From Armatimonadota bacterium (GTDB lineage: Bacteria > Sysuimicrobiota > Sysuimicrobiia > Sysuimicrobiales > Humicultoraceae), in the NCBI GenBank assembly GCA_031459855.1, contig JAVKHP010000001.1, positions 974,059 to 1,038,058 of the forward strand: a DNA stretch of 64,000 nucleotides. Direction: 5' to 3'. The notes under the pieces were generated by a model. It was not told where the DNA came from, searched no databases, and saw nothing but the letters and a program-made list of their open reading frames with translations. The position numbers were made by a program, and so were the translations under genes. This document shows, piece after piece, positions 28,078 through 37,037 of the stretch; position 1 is the stretch's first letter, and each line of letters begins with the position of its first letter.

Positions 28078-28638
28078 TCAGGCCGACTCGAGCTCTCGTT
28101 GGTCAACCTCGACACCACGCTGCTGCCCAAGTAACTCCAGCAACACCCGCACGCGACCGACACGGGACATCGGACGGTCGAACACCGCTTCGAGCCCTTG
28201 TAGCGGTCCCGACCGAATCGTCACTCGAGCCCCCCGCTGAAAGCGGGGCCGCTGACGCACGAACCCGTGCTCTCGCACCCGCTCCTGGATAGCCGCGATC
28301 ACTGCGGCCGGCACAGGAACGGGATCCTCCGCCACCCCAAGCACCCGTCGTACCCCTGGGGTCCACCGCACCGCGTCCCACATGCGGGGTATCAACGGAT
28401 TGTCCAGGCCCACGAACAGGTAACCGGGGAACAACGGCTCCAGCCGTGGGCTCCGGCCGTTGCCACCGCCCCGGGACACTTCGAGAAACGGCAGAAACGT
28501 TGGAATTGCCTTGTGCGCCAGCAATCGGACCACCCGGGCCTCGGCATGACGCTTCACCTGGACGGCGTACCACACGAGCGTCCCGGTGCCGGCTCCGTCA
28601 ACTGCCCACCGTCCTGCGGAGACAGCTTGGTCCTTCAT
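28078..28638 (-). CDS. NusG/RfaH-like specialised antitermination factor
   Basis: 186 residues from the ATG at 28638, behind an AGGGGGGG site. The NGN domain begins WYAVQVKRHAEARVVRLL and continues with LFPGYLFVGLD; a KOW-type C-terminus has RGARVTIRSGPLQGLEAVFDR. Position at the head of a ~27-kb polysaccharide operon matches RfaH/UpxY/LoaP-type paralogues that let polymerase read through long operons. The general NusG is not in this window. Start overlaps the small upstream gene (ATGA). Confidence 0.85.
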   Translation of the reverse strand: MKDQAVSAGRWAVDGAGTGTLVWYAVQVKRHAEARVVRLLAHKAIPTFLPFLEVSRGGGNGRSPRLEPLFPGYLFVGLDNPLIPRMWDAVRWTPGVRRVLGVAEDPVPVPAAVIAAIQERVREHGFVRQRPRFQRGARVTIRSGPLQGLEAVFDRPMSRVGRVRVLLELLGQQRGVEVDQRELESA

Positions 28639-28892
28639 GAGGCCCCCCCTATGGTGCCCGTTGTGGCCGACCACCCCCTCTCCCCATGGCCGTTGCGCAG
28701 CCGGAGGATGTAGAACAACTCCCGGTGTCCGTTCAAGTCACCTGCAAAGTAGAACCCCACCAGGACGAACTCATCGCCCCGGTAACTGACGATCCGCTTT
28801 CCGTGTTCGAGCCCCGAAGAAGTACACTGCTCTGCCCGAGCGTGTAGGTGGTGCTCGTCGGTAAGGAGAACATCGGTAGCAGCTGGGACCAT
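28635..28892 (-). CDS. Small hypothetical protein coupled to the NusG-like gene
   Basis: 85 residues from the ATG at 28892, preceded by a GGGGGGTGG site. Its stop overlaps the NusG-like start as ATGA, which supports a real coupled gene. The middle (KRIVSYRGDEFVLVGFYFAG) looks like beta strands of a small folded domain, and there is no membrane segment or known motif. It could be a regulator of the antiterminator or of the cluster. I do not recognise a family. Confidence 0.5.
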   Translation of the reverse strand: MVPAATDVLLTDEHHLHARAEQCTSSGLEHGKRIVSYRGDEFVLVGFYFAGDLNGHRELFYILRLRNGHGERGWSATTGTIGGAS

Positions 28893-29248
28893 CAGCCACC
28901 CCCCCGGGCTGCGGTTGTCCGTCCCCAGCCCCAGGTGACGCCGCAAGCCTCCGGTCCACCACCTGCGGTGCCCCGGCGGCCATGATCCGCCGCGGCCTCA
29001 GAGGGCAGCCTGAGGAGCCCGCGCACCTGATGATGTACCCTGGAGAACGCCGCGATTAATGTAAGAAGAATCTGCCGCGAGGGTCGATCTATCCGAAGAG
29101 GGAAGGGCCTCTCGAAAGAGGTAGATTCTCGGCCATCGAGCGGAGCGCGGCCGGACCGTACCTAGCCACAGCCCAAGCCCGCTACACCCCCAGGGCAGGC
29201 AACGTCAGCGTACAGGGACTCCGGCGGGAGAGGGGAAAAGAACCGCCG
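28893..29248 (-). promoter_or_regulatory. Probable leader/promoter region of the exopolysaccharide operon
   Basis: A 356-bp gap without a convincing gene. On the minus strand a -10-like TACATT (revcomp at about 29057-29062) with a weak TCGACC 18 bp upstream is visible. A small hairpin CCTCT-TTCG-AGAGG lies at 29108-29121 and a second, CCTCAG...CTGAGG, at about 28997-29016. A UUCG-loop hairpin and a long leader in front of an antiterminator gene fit transcription-pausing control, but no recognised riboswitch or ops element is seen here. Confidence 0.35.
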
Positions 29249-29887
29249 CTACTGAATCAGCCCGCGGCGCAAGACATACGCGACGGCCTGAGTGCGGTTT
29301 CGAACCCCCAGCTTGCGGAGGATATGCCGGATGTGGGTCTTGACCGTTCCCTCGGCGAGGAAGAACTTCGCCGCGATCTCCCGATCGGTACTCCCCCGAG
29401 CCAGTTCAATGAGGATCTCCATCTCGCGCTGCGTAAGACCCTCCGACTCCAGTCGTAGCTTTGAGCGTTGCTCGCGCGTGATGTGCAGCAGGCGCTCCAT
29501 CATCCTCCGCGTAACCTCGGGGTGGAAGAATGCGCGCCCATTGCACACCGCCCGCAGGGCAGCAGCGAGATTTGCCACCGGGATGTCCTTCAAGATATAC
29601 CCTGTTGCACCCGCCTCGATGAATTGAAGTGCCTTTACGTCGTCGAGACGATCGGTCATGATCACGACTTCGATCTGTGGAAATGCTTCCTTAATCACCC
29701 TGGTGGTCTGCAGCGTATTGCTTGGCATGTCCTGATCCATCAGCACCACGTTGGGTACCTTCTCGCGAACCAATTGAATGACGTCTTCAGTCGACGCCGC
29801 TTCGGCAACAATCTCGACATCCTCCACGGCACTCAAGAGAACGCGAATACCCTGCCGGACCAGCGCAAGATCGTCCGCCAACAGCAC
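29249..29887 (-). CDS. NarL/FixJ-type response regulator (REC-LuxR)
   Basis: About 212 residues. The receiver domain has the acidic pair in LLADDLALVRQG, the phosphorylation Asp in VVLMDQDMPS, the switch Thr/Ser region and Lys in GYILKDIPVANL. The LuxR helix-turn-helix follows (LTQREMEILIELARG, AAKFFLAEGTVKTHIRHIL). The GTG at 29887 encodes a protein that begins inside the first strand, and an in-frame TGA lies 33 bp further up, so the true start may use a non-standard codon or be this GTG. No sensor kinase is adjacent. It may regulate the polysaccharide genes downstream. Confidence 0.85.
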   Translation of the reverse strand: MLLADDLALVRQGIRVLLSAVEDVEIVAEAASTEDVIQLVREKVPNVVLMDQDMPSNTLQTTRVIKEAFPQIEVVIMTDRLDDVKALQFIEAGATGYILKDIPVANLAAALRAVCNGRAFFHPEVTRRMMERLLHITREQRSKLRLESEGLTQREMEILIELARGSTDREIAAKFFLAEGTVKTHIRHILRKLGVRNRTQAVAYVLRRGLIQ

Positions 29888-30282
29888 GCGAGTGGGCGCA
29901 GAATCGCCGATCGTCCTTCACCTCTGAGGTCATCTTAGCTCATCTACCCAATCTATACCCATCGACATACGTCCTTAGACACACACGTCTGCCACGGCCT
30001 AACCACGCACCCGGCAGATCGTGAGGCGCGGTTGGGTACGCGAACTGGTGTTCCGATCCGACAGCGGCACCTCCATCATCCGTCGCAGTCTGGGTGAGCC
30101 GCGGTCTTGCCTTGCGAACAGGACGCCTGCGTGAGGCGCTCCTTCGCCCAACGACAGGAGAACTGTGCGGGGGCTATCGGCTTCAGAACCACGATGGCAT
30201 GGCACCCGGGCAAGAGGCATATGCCCTTGAACCCAGCGTCTCTCCCGCCAGCCCGCAAGGATGCTCGGCACGAGGGTCTACG
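29888..30282. other. Intergenic gap without recognised gene
   Basis: 395 bp between the response regulator and UDP-glucose dehydrogenase, both on the minus strand. Short open frames exist on both strands (for example a 60-residue one at 30076-30258, minus, with several Cys residues), but none has a ribosome-binding site or a recognisable family. The sequence 29930-29990 is relatively AT-rich and may hold the regulator's promoter. Confidence 0.3.
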
Positions 30283-31584
30283 TTATCGGCGGCCCATCCC
30301 GCGATAGACGAAGCCTGCCTCCCGCGCTTTGCCAGGATCGAGCACATTGACACCGTCGAGAATCCGCGGGCGCGCTACCACACGCCGCAATCGTACGAGG
30401 TCCAGTTGGCGAAACTCCTCCCACGCGGTGAGGATGACCACCAGATCGGCGCCCGCGGCAGCAGCGTACGCGTCGTCGTACAGCGCGACGGTAGGAAGGA
30501 TGCCGCGCACCTCCCCGTTGGCCACAGGATCATATGCCCGGATCCTCGCCCCCCGGCGCTCCAGCCGGTCGATGATCCGGACTGCCAGGGAGTTACGTAC
30601 ATCACTGGTGCCGGGCTTGAACGCCAGTCCGAGCACCGCCACAGGGCGCGCGTAGGCATCGCCATCGAGCAGGTCGAGCGCCTTGCGCACTGTCTGTCGC
30701 ACCTGGTGATGGTTCTTCTCCATTATCGCCCGAAAGAACGCCGGTTCGTACCCGGTGCCCTCTGCGATTCGAATGAGTGACACAATATCCTTTTCGAGAC
30801 AAGGCCCACCGAAACCTATCCCGGGCGATAGGTAAGTACTTCCGATCCGCGGGTCGTAGCTCATGCCCCGCAGGACCTCGAAGACGTCGGCACCGGCTGC
30901 ATCGCAGAGGTTGGCCAGTTCATTGACAAACGAAATCCGCATGGCCAGGAAAGCGTTAGAGGCGTACTTGATCAGCACAGCGTGCTCGAATGTCGTCTCG
31001 AGCACCGGGGCCTCCAGGCGTACGAACAGCTCCCGGACCTGCCGTCGCGCCTCAGGGTCACTTCCGCCGACGACGATCCGGGTGGGGTGGAAGAAGTCGT
31101 AGACCGCATTCCCCTCGCGCAGGAACTCGGGCAGCATCACCAGATCGTAGTCACGGCCTTCAACGAGCGCGTGCCGCTCGAGAATACGTCGCAGCACTTG
31201 GTGTGTCCCCAACGGTACCGTGCTCTTGATTACGATGGTCACTCGATGCTGCAACACGCCAGCCAGCTCTTCGGCTGCCGCAATCACCTGGGAAAGGTCG
31301 GCCTCCCCGTCGTAGCGAGGTGGCGTCGCCACCGCGATGAACACCATGCGCGCGCCGCGAACACCCTCAGCCACGCTATCCGCCAGGCGCAACCGACCGG
31401 ATGCCAGGTGCGCGTCCAGCAGCTCGCGCAACCCCGCCTCGTGAAACGGCAGGCATCCCTGCCGCACCAACGCCAGTCGCTCGCGGTCAGCGTCCACGAC
31501 GGCTACCTCGTGCCCTAACTCGGCAAGCCCCGCGCTGGTCACGAGCCCGACGTAGCCCAACCCGCCAATGACGCAGACACTCAC
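30283..31584 (-). CDS. ugd: UDP-glucose 6-dehydrogenase
   Basis: 433 residues from the GTG at 31584, 7 nt after a GAGGGG. It has an N-terminal NAD fold (VCVIGGLGYVGLVTSAGLAE), a middle KYASNAFLAMRISFVNELAN, the catalytic Cys in GFGGPCLEKDI and a C-terminal VAVLGLAFKPGTSDVRNS. It oxidises UDP-glucose to UDP-glucuronate. The UDP-xylose synthase gene is transcribed divergently from the other side of a 392-bp spacer, so together they give UDP-xylose. Confidence 0.93.
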   Translation of the reverse strand: MSVCVIGGLGYVGLVTSAGLAELGHEVAVVDADRERLALVRQGCLPFHEAGLRELLDAHLASGRLRLADSVAEGVRGARMVFIAVATPPRYDGEADLSQVIAAAEELAGVLQHRVTIVIKSTVPLGTHQVLRRILERHALVEGRDYDLVMLPEFLREGNAVYDFFHPTRIVVGGSDPEARRQVRELFVRLEAPVLETTFEHAVLIKYASNAFLAMRISFVNELANLCDAAGADVFEVLRGMSYDPRIGSTYLSPGIGFGGPCLEKDIVSLIRIAEGTGYEPAFFRAIMEKNHHQVRQTVRKALDLLDGDAYARPVAVLGLAFKPGTSDVRNSLAVRIIDRLERRGARIRAYDPVANGEVRGILPTVALYDDAYAAAAGADLVVILTAWEEFRQLDLVRLRRVVARPRILDGVNVLDPGKAREAGFVYRGMGRR

Positions 31585-31976
31585 GGCCGTCCCCTCACTC
31601 AGACGATTCCACCGCTCAGAAGTACGCTGCCATCCCTGCGGTCCCTTCTGCAACTTTTCGGACGGCACGCGCAGGCAGTCTCTGGCACTGTACTCTGTAC
31701 CCCGAAACGCTCGGTGGCGCCGTTTGAGCCCACTGCCACTACCGCTCCGTGCGCATTGTACCCGACGAGCAACTATACTAGTCTTGACACCCTACGGGTA
31801 ACGGTCGTCCATGTAGGTGACCGCGGCGCGTAAAATCCGGCGGCTTGGGCATACACCTGAAGGGGCGCGGGAGGCTACGCAGGGAGCAGCCGAGCTGACC
31901 CTTGCGGTCGGCGTCGAAGCGCACCGCTCACGTGGACCATCGGTAGGGATACACGTAGGGACAAGGAGCGACACGT
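31585..31976. promoter_or_regulatory. Divergent intergenic region between ugd and the UDP-xylose synthase gene
   Basis: 392 bp that must hold promoters for both directions. A TTGACA hexamer on the plus strand lies at 31784-31789, without a good -10 at normal spacing. AT-rich TATACTAG is at 31774-31781. On the minus strand GGAGCGGTAGTGG (31736-31748) resembles the core of an ops element (GCGGTAG) used by RfaH-type factors, but a single short match is weak. No gene is supported here. Confidence 0.3.
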
Positions 31977-32930
31977 GTGGTAGCCATCGTGGGACGGGCA
32001 CTCATTTCCGGCGGAGCCGGTTTCATCGGTTCCCACCTGTGCGAGGCGCTGGTGGCTGCGGGATGGCACGTCACCGCCCTGGACGACCTCAGCACCGGAC
32101 GTCGCGCCAACATCGCCTCGCTCCTGGCACACCCTCGCTTCACCTTTGTTGAAGGCGACGTTCGGATGCCGGTTGCCTGGACCGGCGACGTCATCTTCCA
32201 TTTGGCGAGTCCGGCCAGTCCCGCGGCCTACGCCCGGGCGCGCGTAGAAACCCTGACCACCAACGCCCAGGGGACCCTGCGAATGCTGGAACTCGCCAGG
32301 CGAACCGGCGCTCGCCTAGTCCTGGCGTCGACGTCGGAGGTTTATGGCGACCCGGAGGAACACCCGCAGCGTGAGACCTATCCGGGCCGCGTCGATCCGA
32401 CCGGTCCCCGGTCCTGCTACGACGAGGGCAAACGCTACGCCGAGGCGCTCGTCGCAGCCGCGGTACACGAGTGGGGTATCGACGCACGGATCGCCCGGAT
32501 CTTCAACACCTACGGTCCGCGGATGCGCCCGGACGATGGACGTGTGGTCGTCACGTTCGTCACCGCGCTCCTGGAGGGCCGGCCACTGCGCATCTTCGGG
32601 GACGGCCTCCAGACCCGGAGTTTGTGCTACATCGACGACATGGTCCGAGGGTTGGTCCGGCTAGCCGAGGTTCCCGGGCTGGCGGGTGAAGCGATCAACT
32701 TGGGGAACCCGGACGAGCGCACGGTACTGCAAATCGCCGAGGCGGTGCAGCGTGTGGCAGGGCGCACGGCGCGCCTGGTGCACCTCCCGCCGCAACCGGG
32801 CGATCCGCAACGCCGCTGTCCCGACATCACGAAAGCCCGGCGCCTGTTGGAGTGGTCGCCGGAAGTTCCGCTGGAAGACGGCCTCAGGCGTACTTGGCAG
32901 TGGTACGAAGCCCACGTCGCGGTCTCATGA
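31977..32930 (+). CDS. uxs: UDP-glucuronate decarboxylase (UDP-xylose synthase)
   Basis: 317 residues from the GTG at 31977 with AAGGAG 8 nt upstream. Extended SDR: ISGGAGFIGSHLCEAL, DDLSTGRRANI and the UXS-specific block SEVYGDPEEHPQ followed by GPRSCYDEGKRYAEAL, which holds the catalytic Tyr-x3-Lys. It converts UDP-glucuronate, made by the divergent ugd, to UDP-xylose. Its stop overlaps the next start (ATGA). Confidence 0.92.
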   Translation: MVAIVGRALISGGAGFIGSHLCEALVAAGWHVTALDDLSTGRRANIASLLAHPRFTFVEGDVRMPVAWTGDVIFHLASPASPAAYARARVETLTTNAQGTLRMLELARRTGARLVLASTSEVYGDPEEHPQRETYPGRVDPTGPRSCYDEGKRYAEALVAAAVHEWGIDARIARIFNTYGPRMRPDDGRVVVTFVTALLEGRPLRIFGDGLQTRSLCYIDDMVRGLVRLAEVPGLAGEAINLGNPDERTVLQIAEAVQRVAGRTARLVHLPPQPGDPQRRCPDITKARRLLEWSPEVPLEDGLRRTWQWYEAHVAVS

Positions 32931-34513
32931 CGTGCCTCGAACGGCTCGTCACCTGGCTGCTAGTGTCGATTGGCCTGCTAGCGCTGGTCCACTTCTTCGC
33001 GTGGTGGACCACGCCGGGGCACGTGGCCAGCCTGCCGCTGTTCATCCTCTTCACGGCCGCCGCGTGGTTCTCGGCGTTTCGCATGTTCGCCAACTGGTTC
33101 GCCCTCCTGCACGTCGAGCGTCCTGCCCATCGGCCCCCGCCGCCCGGATGGACGGTGGACGTCATGACCACCGCGGCGCCGGGAGAACCACTGGCGTTGT
33201 TCGAAACGACGCTGCCTGCGCTGGTCAACCTCCGCTACCCCCACAGGACGTATCTGCTGGACGACAGCGGCCGCGAGGAACTCCGGCGATTGTGCGAGGC
33301 GCTCGGGGTCCACTACCTTCGTCGCCCGCACCCCGGAACAGGAGGCAAGGCCAGCAACGTCAACTACGGCCTCGCCCACACCACCGGCGAGTTCGTCGCC
33401 ATCTTCGACCCCGACCACGTGCCGGTCCCCGAGTTCCTGGACAGGGTCCTCGGCTACTTCACCGACCCCCGCGTCGGCTACGTCCAAGCCCCGCAGGTCT
33501 ACCACAACGAACACGAGACGGCGGTGGCCCGGGGCGCCGCAGAGCAGACCTACGAACTCTACGGGCCCACCATGATGGGGCTCCACGGCCTGGAGGCCCC
33601 CCTGGTGTTCGGCTGCCATACCACCTTCCGGCGCACCGCCCTCGAGTCCATCGGGGGCTACGCCGTGCACAACGCCGAGGACCTGCGCACCGCCATGCGC
33701 CTAACGGCCGCCGGCTGGAAGGGCGTCTACGTACCGGAGGTGTTGGCCCGAGGACTGGCGCCAGCCGATCTTGCTACCTTTTTCCGTCAGCAGTTCCGGT
33801 GGGCCCACAGCGTGTGCGACCTCTTCTTCCGTGACTTCTGGCGGCTGCTGCCCCGCTGGAATGTGTTCCAGGCCGTCACCTTCTTCATGGTGGGCACCTA
33901 CTACTTCGTCGGACCGGCCATCCTGGTGAACCTCCTCCTGCCGCCCTTCCTGCTGTTCGCAGGCGTGCGCGGCGTCGCGGACACCGCCGCGTCCTTCCTG
34001 ACCCATCTGGGCCCCCTGGTGGCGTGCAACTTGGTCATCCGACGGTGGGGCCAGCGGTACCTGCTGCGGGCTGAGGAGCGCGGCTGGCATCCGCTCGGCA
34101 TGGTGCTGTTGTTCGCAAGCGCCTTCGTACACACCGCAGGCCTGGTGGCAGCCCTGATCGGCGTCCGGGTACCCTATCTGGTGACGTACAAGACGCGCCA
34201 GCCCAGCGGACTGCGTCACGTGCGCCTCCACCTACTGGTGGGTACGGTTTCCATAGCGGCGGTGCTGCACGCCTTCGTCACCGCGCAACCCGATGCCGCC
34301 ATGTTGGAACTCCTGGCTCTGTGGAACACCGCCATGATGGGAGCCGCGGTCTGGATCGCCCTGGAGGAGGAAACGTATTACCGGCGACAGCGCGCAAGCT
34401 CGCCGCGCGGAGAGGGGACTGGCGTGCATGCGGCGCCACTGGAAGACCGTTCGCCTGCTGCTGCTGGCCGGCTGGCTGCTGGTTCTGTGGTGGGGCGGGC
34501 GCTGGAGCGTTGA
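32927..34513 (+). CDS. Cellulose-synthase-like GT2 polysaccharide synthase
   Basis: 528 residues. There are two N-terminal membrane segments, then the GT2 domain with YLLDDSGRE, the DxD-type FDPDHVPVP, a TED-like HNAEDLRTA and the Q-x-x-R-W motif FFRQQFRWAHS. At least four C-terminal membrane segments follow. This is the BcsA/CslA processive layout without a PilZ domain. It polymerises a beta-linked chain and extrudes it. The start overlaps the UXS stop (ATGA). The tail overlaps the GH26-like gene by 86 bp. Confidence 0.88.
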   Translation: MTCLERLVTWLLVSIGLLALVHFFAWWTTPGHVASLPLFILFTAAAWFSAFRMFANWFALLHVERPAHRPPPPGWTVDVMTTAAPGEPLALFETTLPALVNLRYPHRTYLLDDSGREELRRLCEALGVHYLRRPHPGTGGKASNVNYGLAHTTGEFVAIFDPDHVPVPEFLDRVLGYFTDPRVGYVQAPQVYHNEHETAVARGAAEQTYELYGPTMMGLHGLEAPLVFGCHTTFRRTALESIGGYAVHNAEDLRTAMRLTAAGWKGVYVPEVLARGLAPADLATFFRQQFRWAHSVCDLFFRDFWRLLPRWNVFQAVTFFMVGTYYFVGPAILVNLLLPPFLLFAGVRGVADTAASFLTHLGPLVACNLVIRRWGQRYLLRAEERGWHPLGMVLLFASAFVHTAGLVAALIGVRVPYLVTYKTRQPSGLRHVRLHLLVGTVSIAAVLHAFVTAQPDAAMLELLALWNTAMMGAAVWIALEEETYYRRQRASSPRGEGTGVHAAPLEDRSPAAAGRLAAGSVVGRALER

Positions 34514-35489
34514 GCGCCTCGCGGCCGCGGCCCTGCGATGGCGCCCCGCGCCACCAGCACCGTTCTCCCTGGACGACCTTCGCCGCCCGCCCCAGGGCTG
34601 CTACCTGGGCATCTACATGCCGTTCGTTCCGCAGGAGATGCAGCCGCTCAAGACGCTGGAACGCCGGGTGGGCCGGGGCTTCACGATGATCAGCCTGTAC
34701 CAGGCCTGGGGGAGCCGTAGGGAACAGCAGTTCGACCCGGCTCCGCTCAACCGCATCCTGGCGCACGGTGCCGTACCGGTCCTCACATGGGAACCCTGGG
34801 TAACGGACTTCGAGGGATACGGGCTCCCGCCGATGCCAGATCGGCAGTTCCGTAACCTGCAAGCGATCGCCCGGGGCGACTACGACTTCTACCTGCGACG
34901 CTGGGCGCGCGATGCGCGCCGGTGGGGCCGTCCGCTGCTGATCCGCCTGGGGCACGAGATGAACGCCACCTGGTATCCGTGGGGGGAACGCGCGTACGGC
35001 AACACCGCACAGGACTACGTCGCCATGTGGCGTCACGTGGTCGAAGTCTTTCGGCAGGAAGGCGCCACCAACGTCCTCTGGGTCTGGTCGATCGCCCAGC
35101 GACCGTTCCAGGGTCTCTACCCTGGCGCTGGATGGGTCGACTGGGTAGGCGTCACGGTGCTGAACTTCGGGACCGTGCCCCCTGGCTGGCGATGGCGATC
35201 GTTCCCGGAGCTCTTCCGGCCGCTCTACCGGGAACTGGCACCGTTGGGCAAGCCGATCATGATCGCCGAGGTCGGGTCGGCTGAAGACGGCGGTGACAAG
35301 GCTGCGTGGGTATGGGAAGCCATGACGTCGCTCAAGACCGAGTTTGCGGCCGTGCGCGCGTTCATGTGGTTCAACAACGCGCAGGACATCTACTGGCCCA
35401 TCAACTGGTCACTGACGTCGTCGCCCGGCGTGGTCCAGGCGTTCCGCCGCGCCGCAGCGGATCCGTACTTCATCGCCCCGCCGCGGTGA
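34428..35489 (+). CDS. Membrane-anchored GH26-like glycoside hydrolase
   Basis: 353 residues. An N-terminal membrane anchor (LLLLAGWLLVLWWGG) is followed by a TIM-barrel domain. The acid/base Glu lies in LIRLGHEMNATWYPWG and the nucleophile Glu in IMIAEVGSAED, as in GH26 beta-mannanases and related enzymes. It is co-transcribed with the synthase, the arrangement of BcsZ-like hydrolases that trim a nascent chain. The start is taken at 34428 behind a GGAGAGGGG site. Confidence 0.8.
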   Translation: MRRHWKTVRLLLLAGWLLVLWWGGRWSVERLAAAALRWRPAPPAPFSLDDLRRPPQGCYLGIYMPFVPQEMQPLKTLERRVGRGFTMISLYQAWGSRREQQFDPAPLNRILAHGAVPVLTWEPWVTDFEGYGLPPMPDRQFRNLQAIARGDYDFYLRRWARDARRWGRPLLIRLGHEMNATWYPWGERAYGNTAQDYVAMWRHVVEVFRQEGATNVLWVWSIAQRPFQGLYPGAGWVDWVGVTVLNFGTVPPGWRWRSFPELFRPLYRELAPLGKPIMIAEVGSAEDGGDKAAWVWEAMTSLKTEFAAVRAFMWFNNAQDIYWPINWSLTSSPGVVQAFRRAAADPYFIAPPR

Positions 35490-35597
35490 CCCCGACGCGT
35501 CGGCCGGACCCGGGTGCGTCTCGCCCCATGACCGCAACCCCGCGGGAGACGCAGCTTGCCCTCAGTACGCGAACGCCCGTCCGCTACCTGCACGTCG

Positions 35598-36971
35598 CTA
35601 GGGCGTCCGGGGCGCGTCGTACACACCGAAGGTGACACTGCCGGTGCTGACCCACCGATCGTCCCGCGTGGTGACATACACGTACAACCGGTAGATCCCG
35701 GGGGTGCCCGGACTCTCCAGCGTGACCTGCGGCAGGTCGGACGTGAACTGCGCGGTCACGTGCGTCATGGTGACGGGGGCGATCAGGTACGTGTACCGGT
35801 ACCGGGCAGGATCCAGTGCCGGGAGTAACCGCGTTTGCACGATGAACGACTCCTCGGGCCGCATCCAACGCTTGTAGAGGACCACCGCAGCGACGACGGG
35901 CCGTCCGGACGGCGCCGGCTGACCCGTCCATGCCTCCCGCAGCGCCCAGTACGCCGGCTTGAGCCGATCGCGGGAGTCGGTCAGGCCGAACCACGTGAAC
36001 GATCCCTCGTGTTTGTCCTTCCACGTAAACGCGTTGCCTCCCAGGTTCCACCCTCGGTAGGCCACCACGTACTGCTGCCAGTTCGCGGCGTACGCCCTGG
36101 CCTTGACGACGTCGGAGGGTTCGACCGGCTGTCCCAGGTCGTCCACAACTCGATGCGGTAACCAGTACCCCGGCGGCCCGAACTCGGCCACGAGGTACGG
36201 TCGTCCGATCTGTGCGCGCATGACCGTGGCGTGCAGATTGCTGATGTCTTGCTCGAAGTAGCTGTTCACACCAAAGACGTCCGCGGCCGGGACGAGACGG
36301 CGAAACATCGCCAGCGAGGCCCCCAGACCCAGGTGCTCGGGCTCGTCGGGTGCGTGTTCGTCCACCACCATAACGGGATGGGCAGGATCCAACGCCTTCA
36401 CCAGCAGGGCAAGGTCGTTCACAAACCTGTAGAACGCCTCGCGCTGCGGAAACAGCTCGTGCGCCCGCGGGTACGTCTTCTTCAGCAAACCCCACGTTTC
36501 ATTCCCCAGCGCCCACATGAGCACCGCAGGATGTCGCCGGAACCGCAGCACCCACTCCTGGACGCGCCGCCGGTACATATCCAGACGCCGCTGATCCCGC
36601 AGGTAGTCGACGTCGTGGTCCAACCAGAACCCCAGGATGACCATCAGCCCGTGGTCACGCGCTGCGTCGAGAATGGCCGGGAGATCGTCCGTGTAGCCGT
36701 AACGCCGAATCGTGTTGGCCCCCAGGGCGCGGATGCGCCGGAGGTGCACAGCGAGCCGGGTGGGCGTCAGGGGCTCGCTGGGGTCGTCGGGGTCCTCGTT
36801 GAGCGAGAATGAAACACCCTGCACGTACCACGGACGTCCATCGACTTCAAGCCGGTAGGCTCCTGGCGTTCCCGTGACGCGCACCGTCCGCTCCACGAGC
36901 GGTCCGGCGGTCACAAGCACCGTGCTTGCGATGACCAGCCAGGCAGGAATCACCCGCAGCGACACACGCAC
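35598..36971 (-). CDS. GH2-like TIM-barrel glycoside hydrolase with C-terminal beta domain
   Basis: 457 residues from the GTG at 36971, 6 nt after AAGGA. A signal or anchor segment (VIPAWLVIASTVLVTAG) is followed by an alpha/beta barrel with acid/base Glu in LMWALGNETWG and nucleophile in YLVAEFGPPGYW, the arrangement of GH2 C-terminal barrels. A ~90-residue beta-rich C-terminus follows. The gene starts 66 bp after the GH39-like gene and is probably in the same transcript behind the cyclic-di-GMP riboswitch. Confidence 0.8.
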   Translation of the reverse strand: MRVSLRVIPAWLVIASTVLVTAGPLVERTVRVTGTPGAYRLEVDGRPWYVQGVSFSLNEDPDDPSEPLTPTRLAVHLRRIRALGANTIRRYGYTDDLPAILDAARDHGLMVILGFWLDHDVDYLRDQRRLDMYRRRVQEWVLRFRRHPAVLMWALGNETWGLLKKTYPRAHELFPQREAFYRFVNDLALLVKALDPAHPVMVVDEHAPDEPEHLGLGASLAMFRRLVPAADVFGVNSYFEQDISNLHATVMRAQIGRPYLVAEFGPPGYWLPHRVVDDLGQPVEPSDVVKARAYAANWQQYVVAYRGWNLGGNAFTWKDKHEGSFTWFGLTDSRDRLKPAYWALREAWTGQPAPSGRPVVAAVVLYKRWMRPEESFIVQTRLLPALDPARYRYTYLIAPVTMTHVTAQFTSDLPQVTLESPGTPGIYRLYVYVTTRDDRWVSTGSVTFGVYDAPRTP

Positions 36972-37037
36972 ACTGTGTCCTTCCACGCTAGGAGCGATCG
37001 GCCCTCCCGGGCCGCGCGCCGCCGTGCGCGATGGGAC

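Noticed and set aside
29221-29250. Terminator-like CGGCGG...CCGCCG after the LuxR gene
   Set aside because: Loop is long and no U-run follows the stem.
30076-30258. 60-residue Cys-containing frame on the minus strand
   Set aside because: No ribosome site, no family, and competing frames of equal quality.
31736-31748. ops-like GCGGTAG on the minus strand upstream of ugd
   Set aside because: Only a 7-base core match, no hairpin, and not in the leader of the long polysaccharide operon where the NusG-like factor would act.
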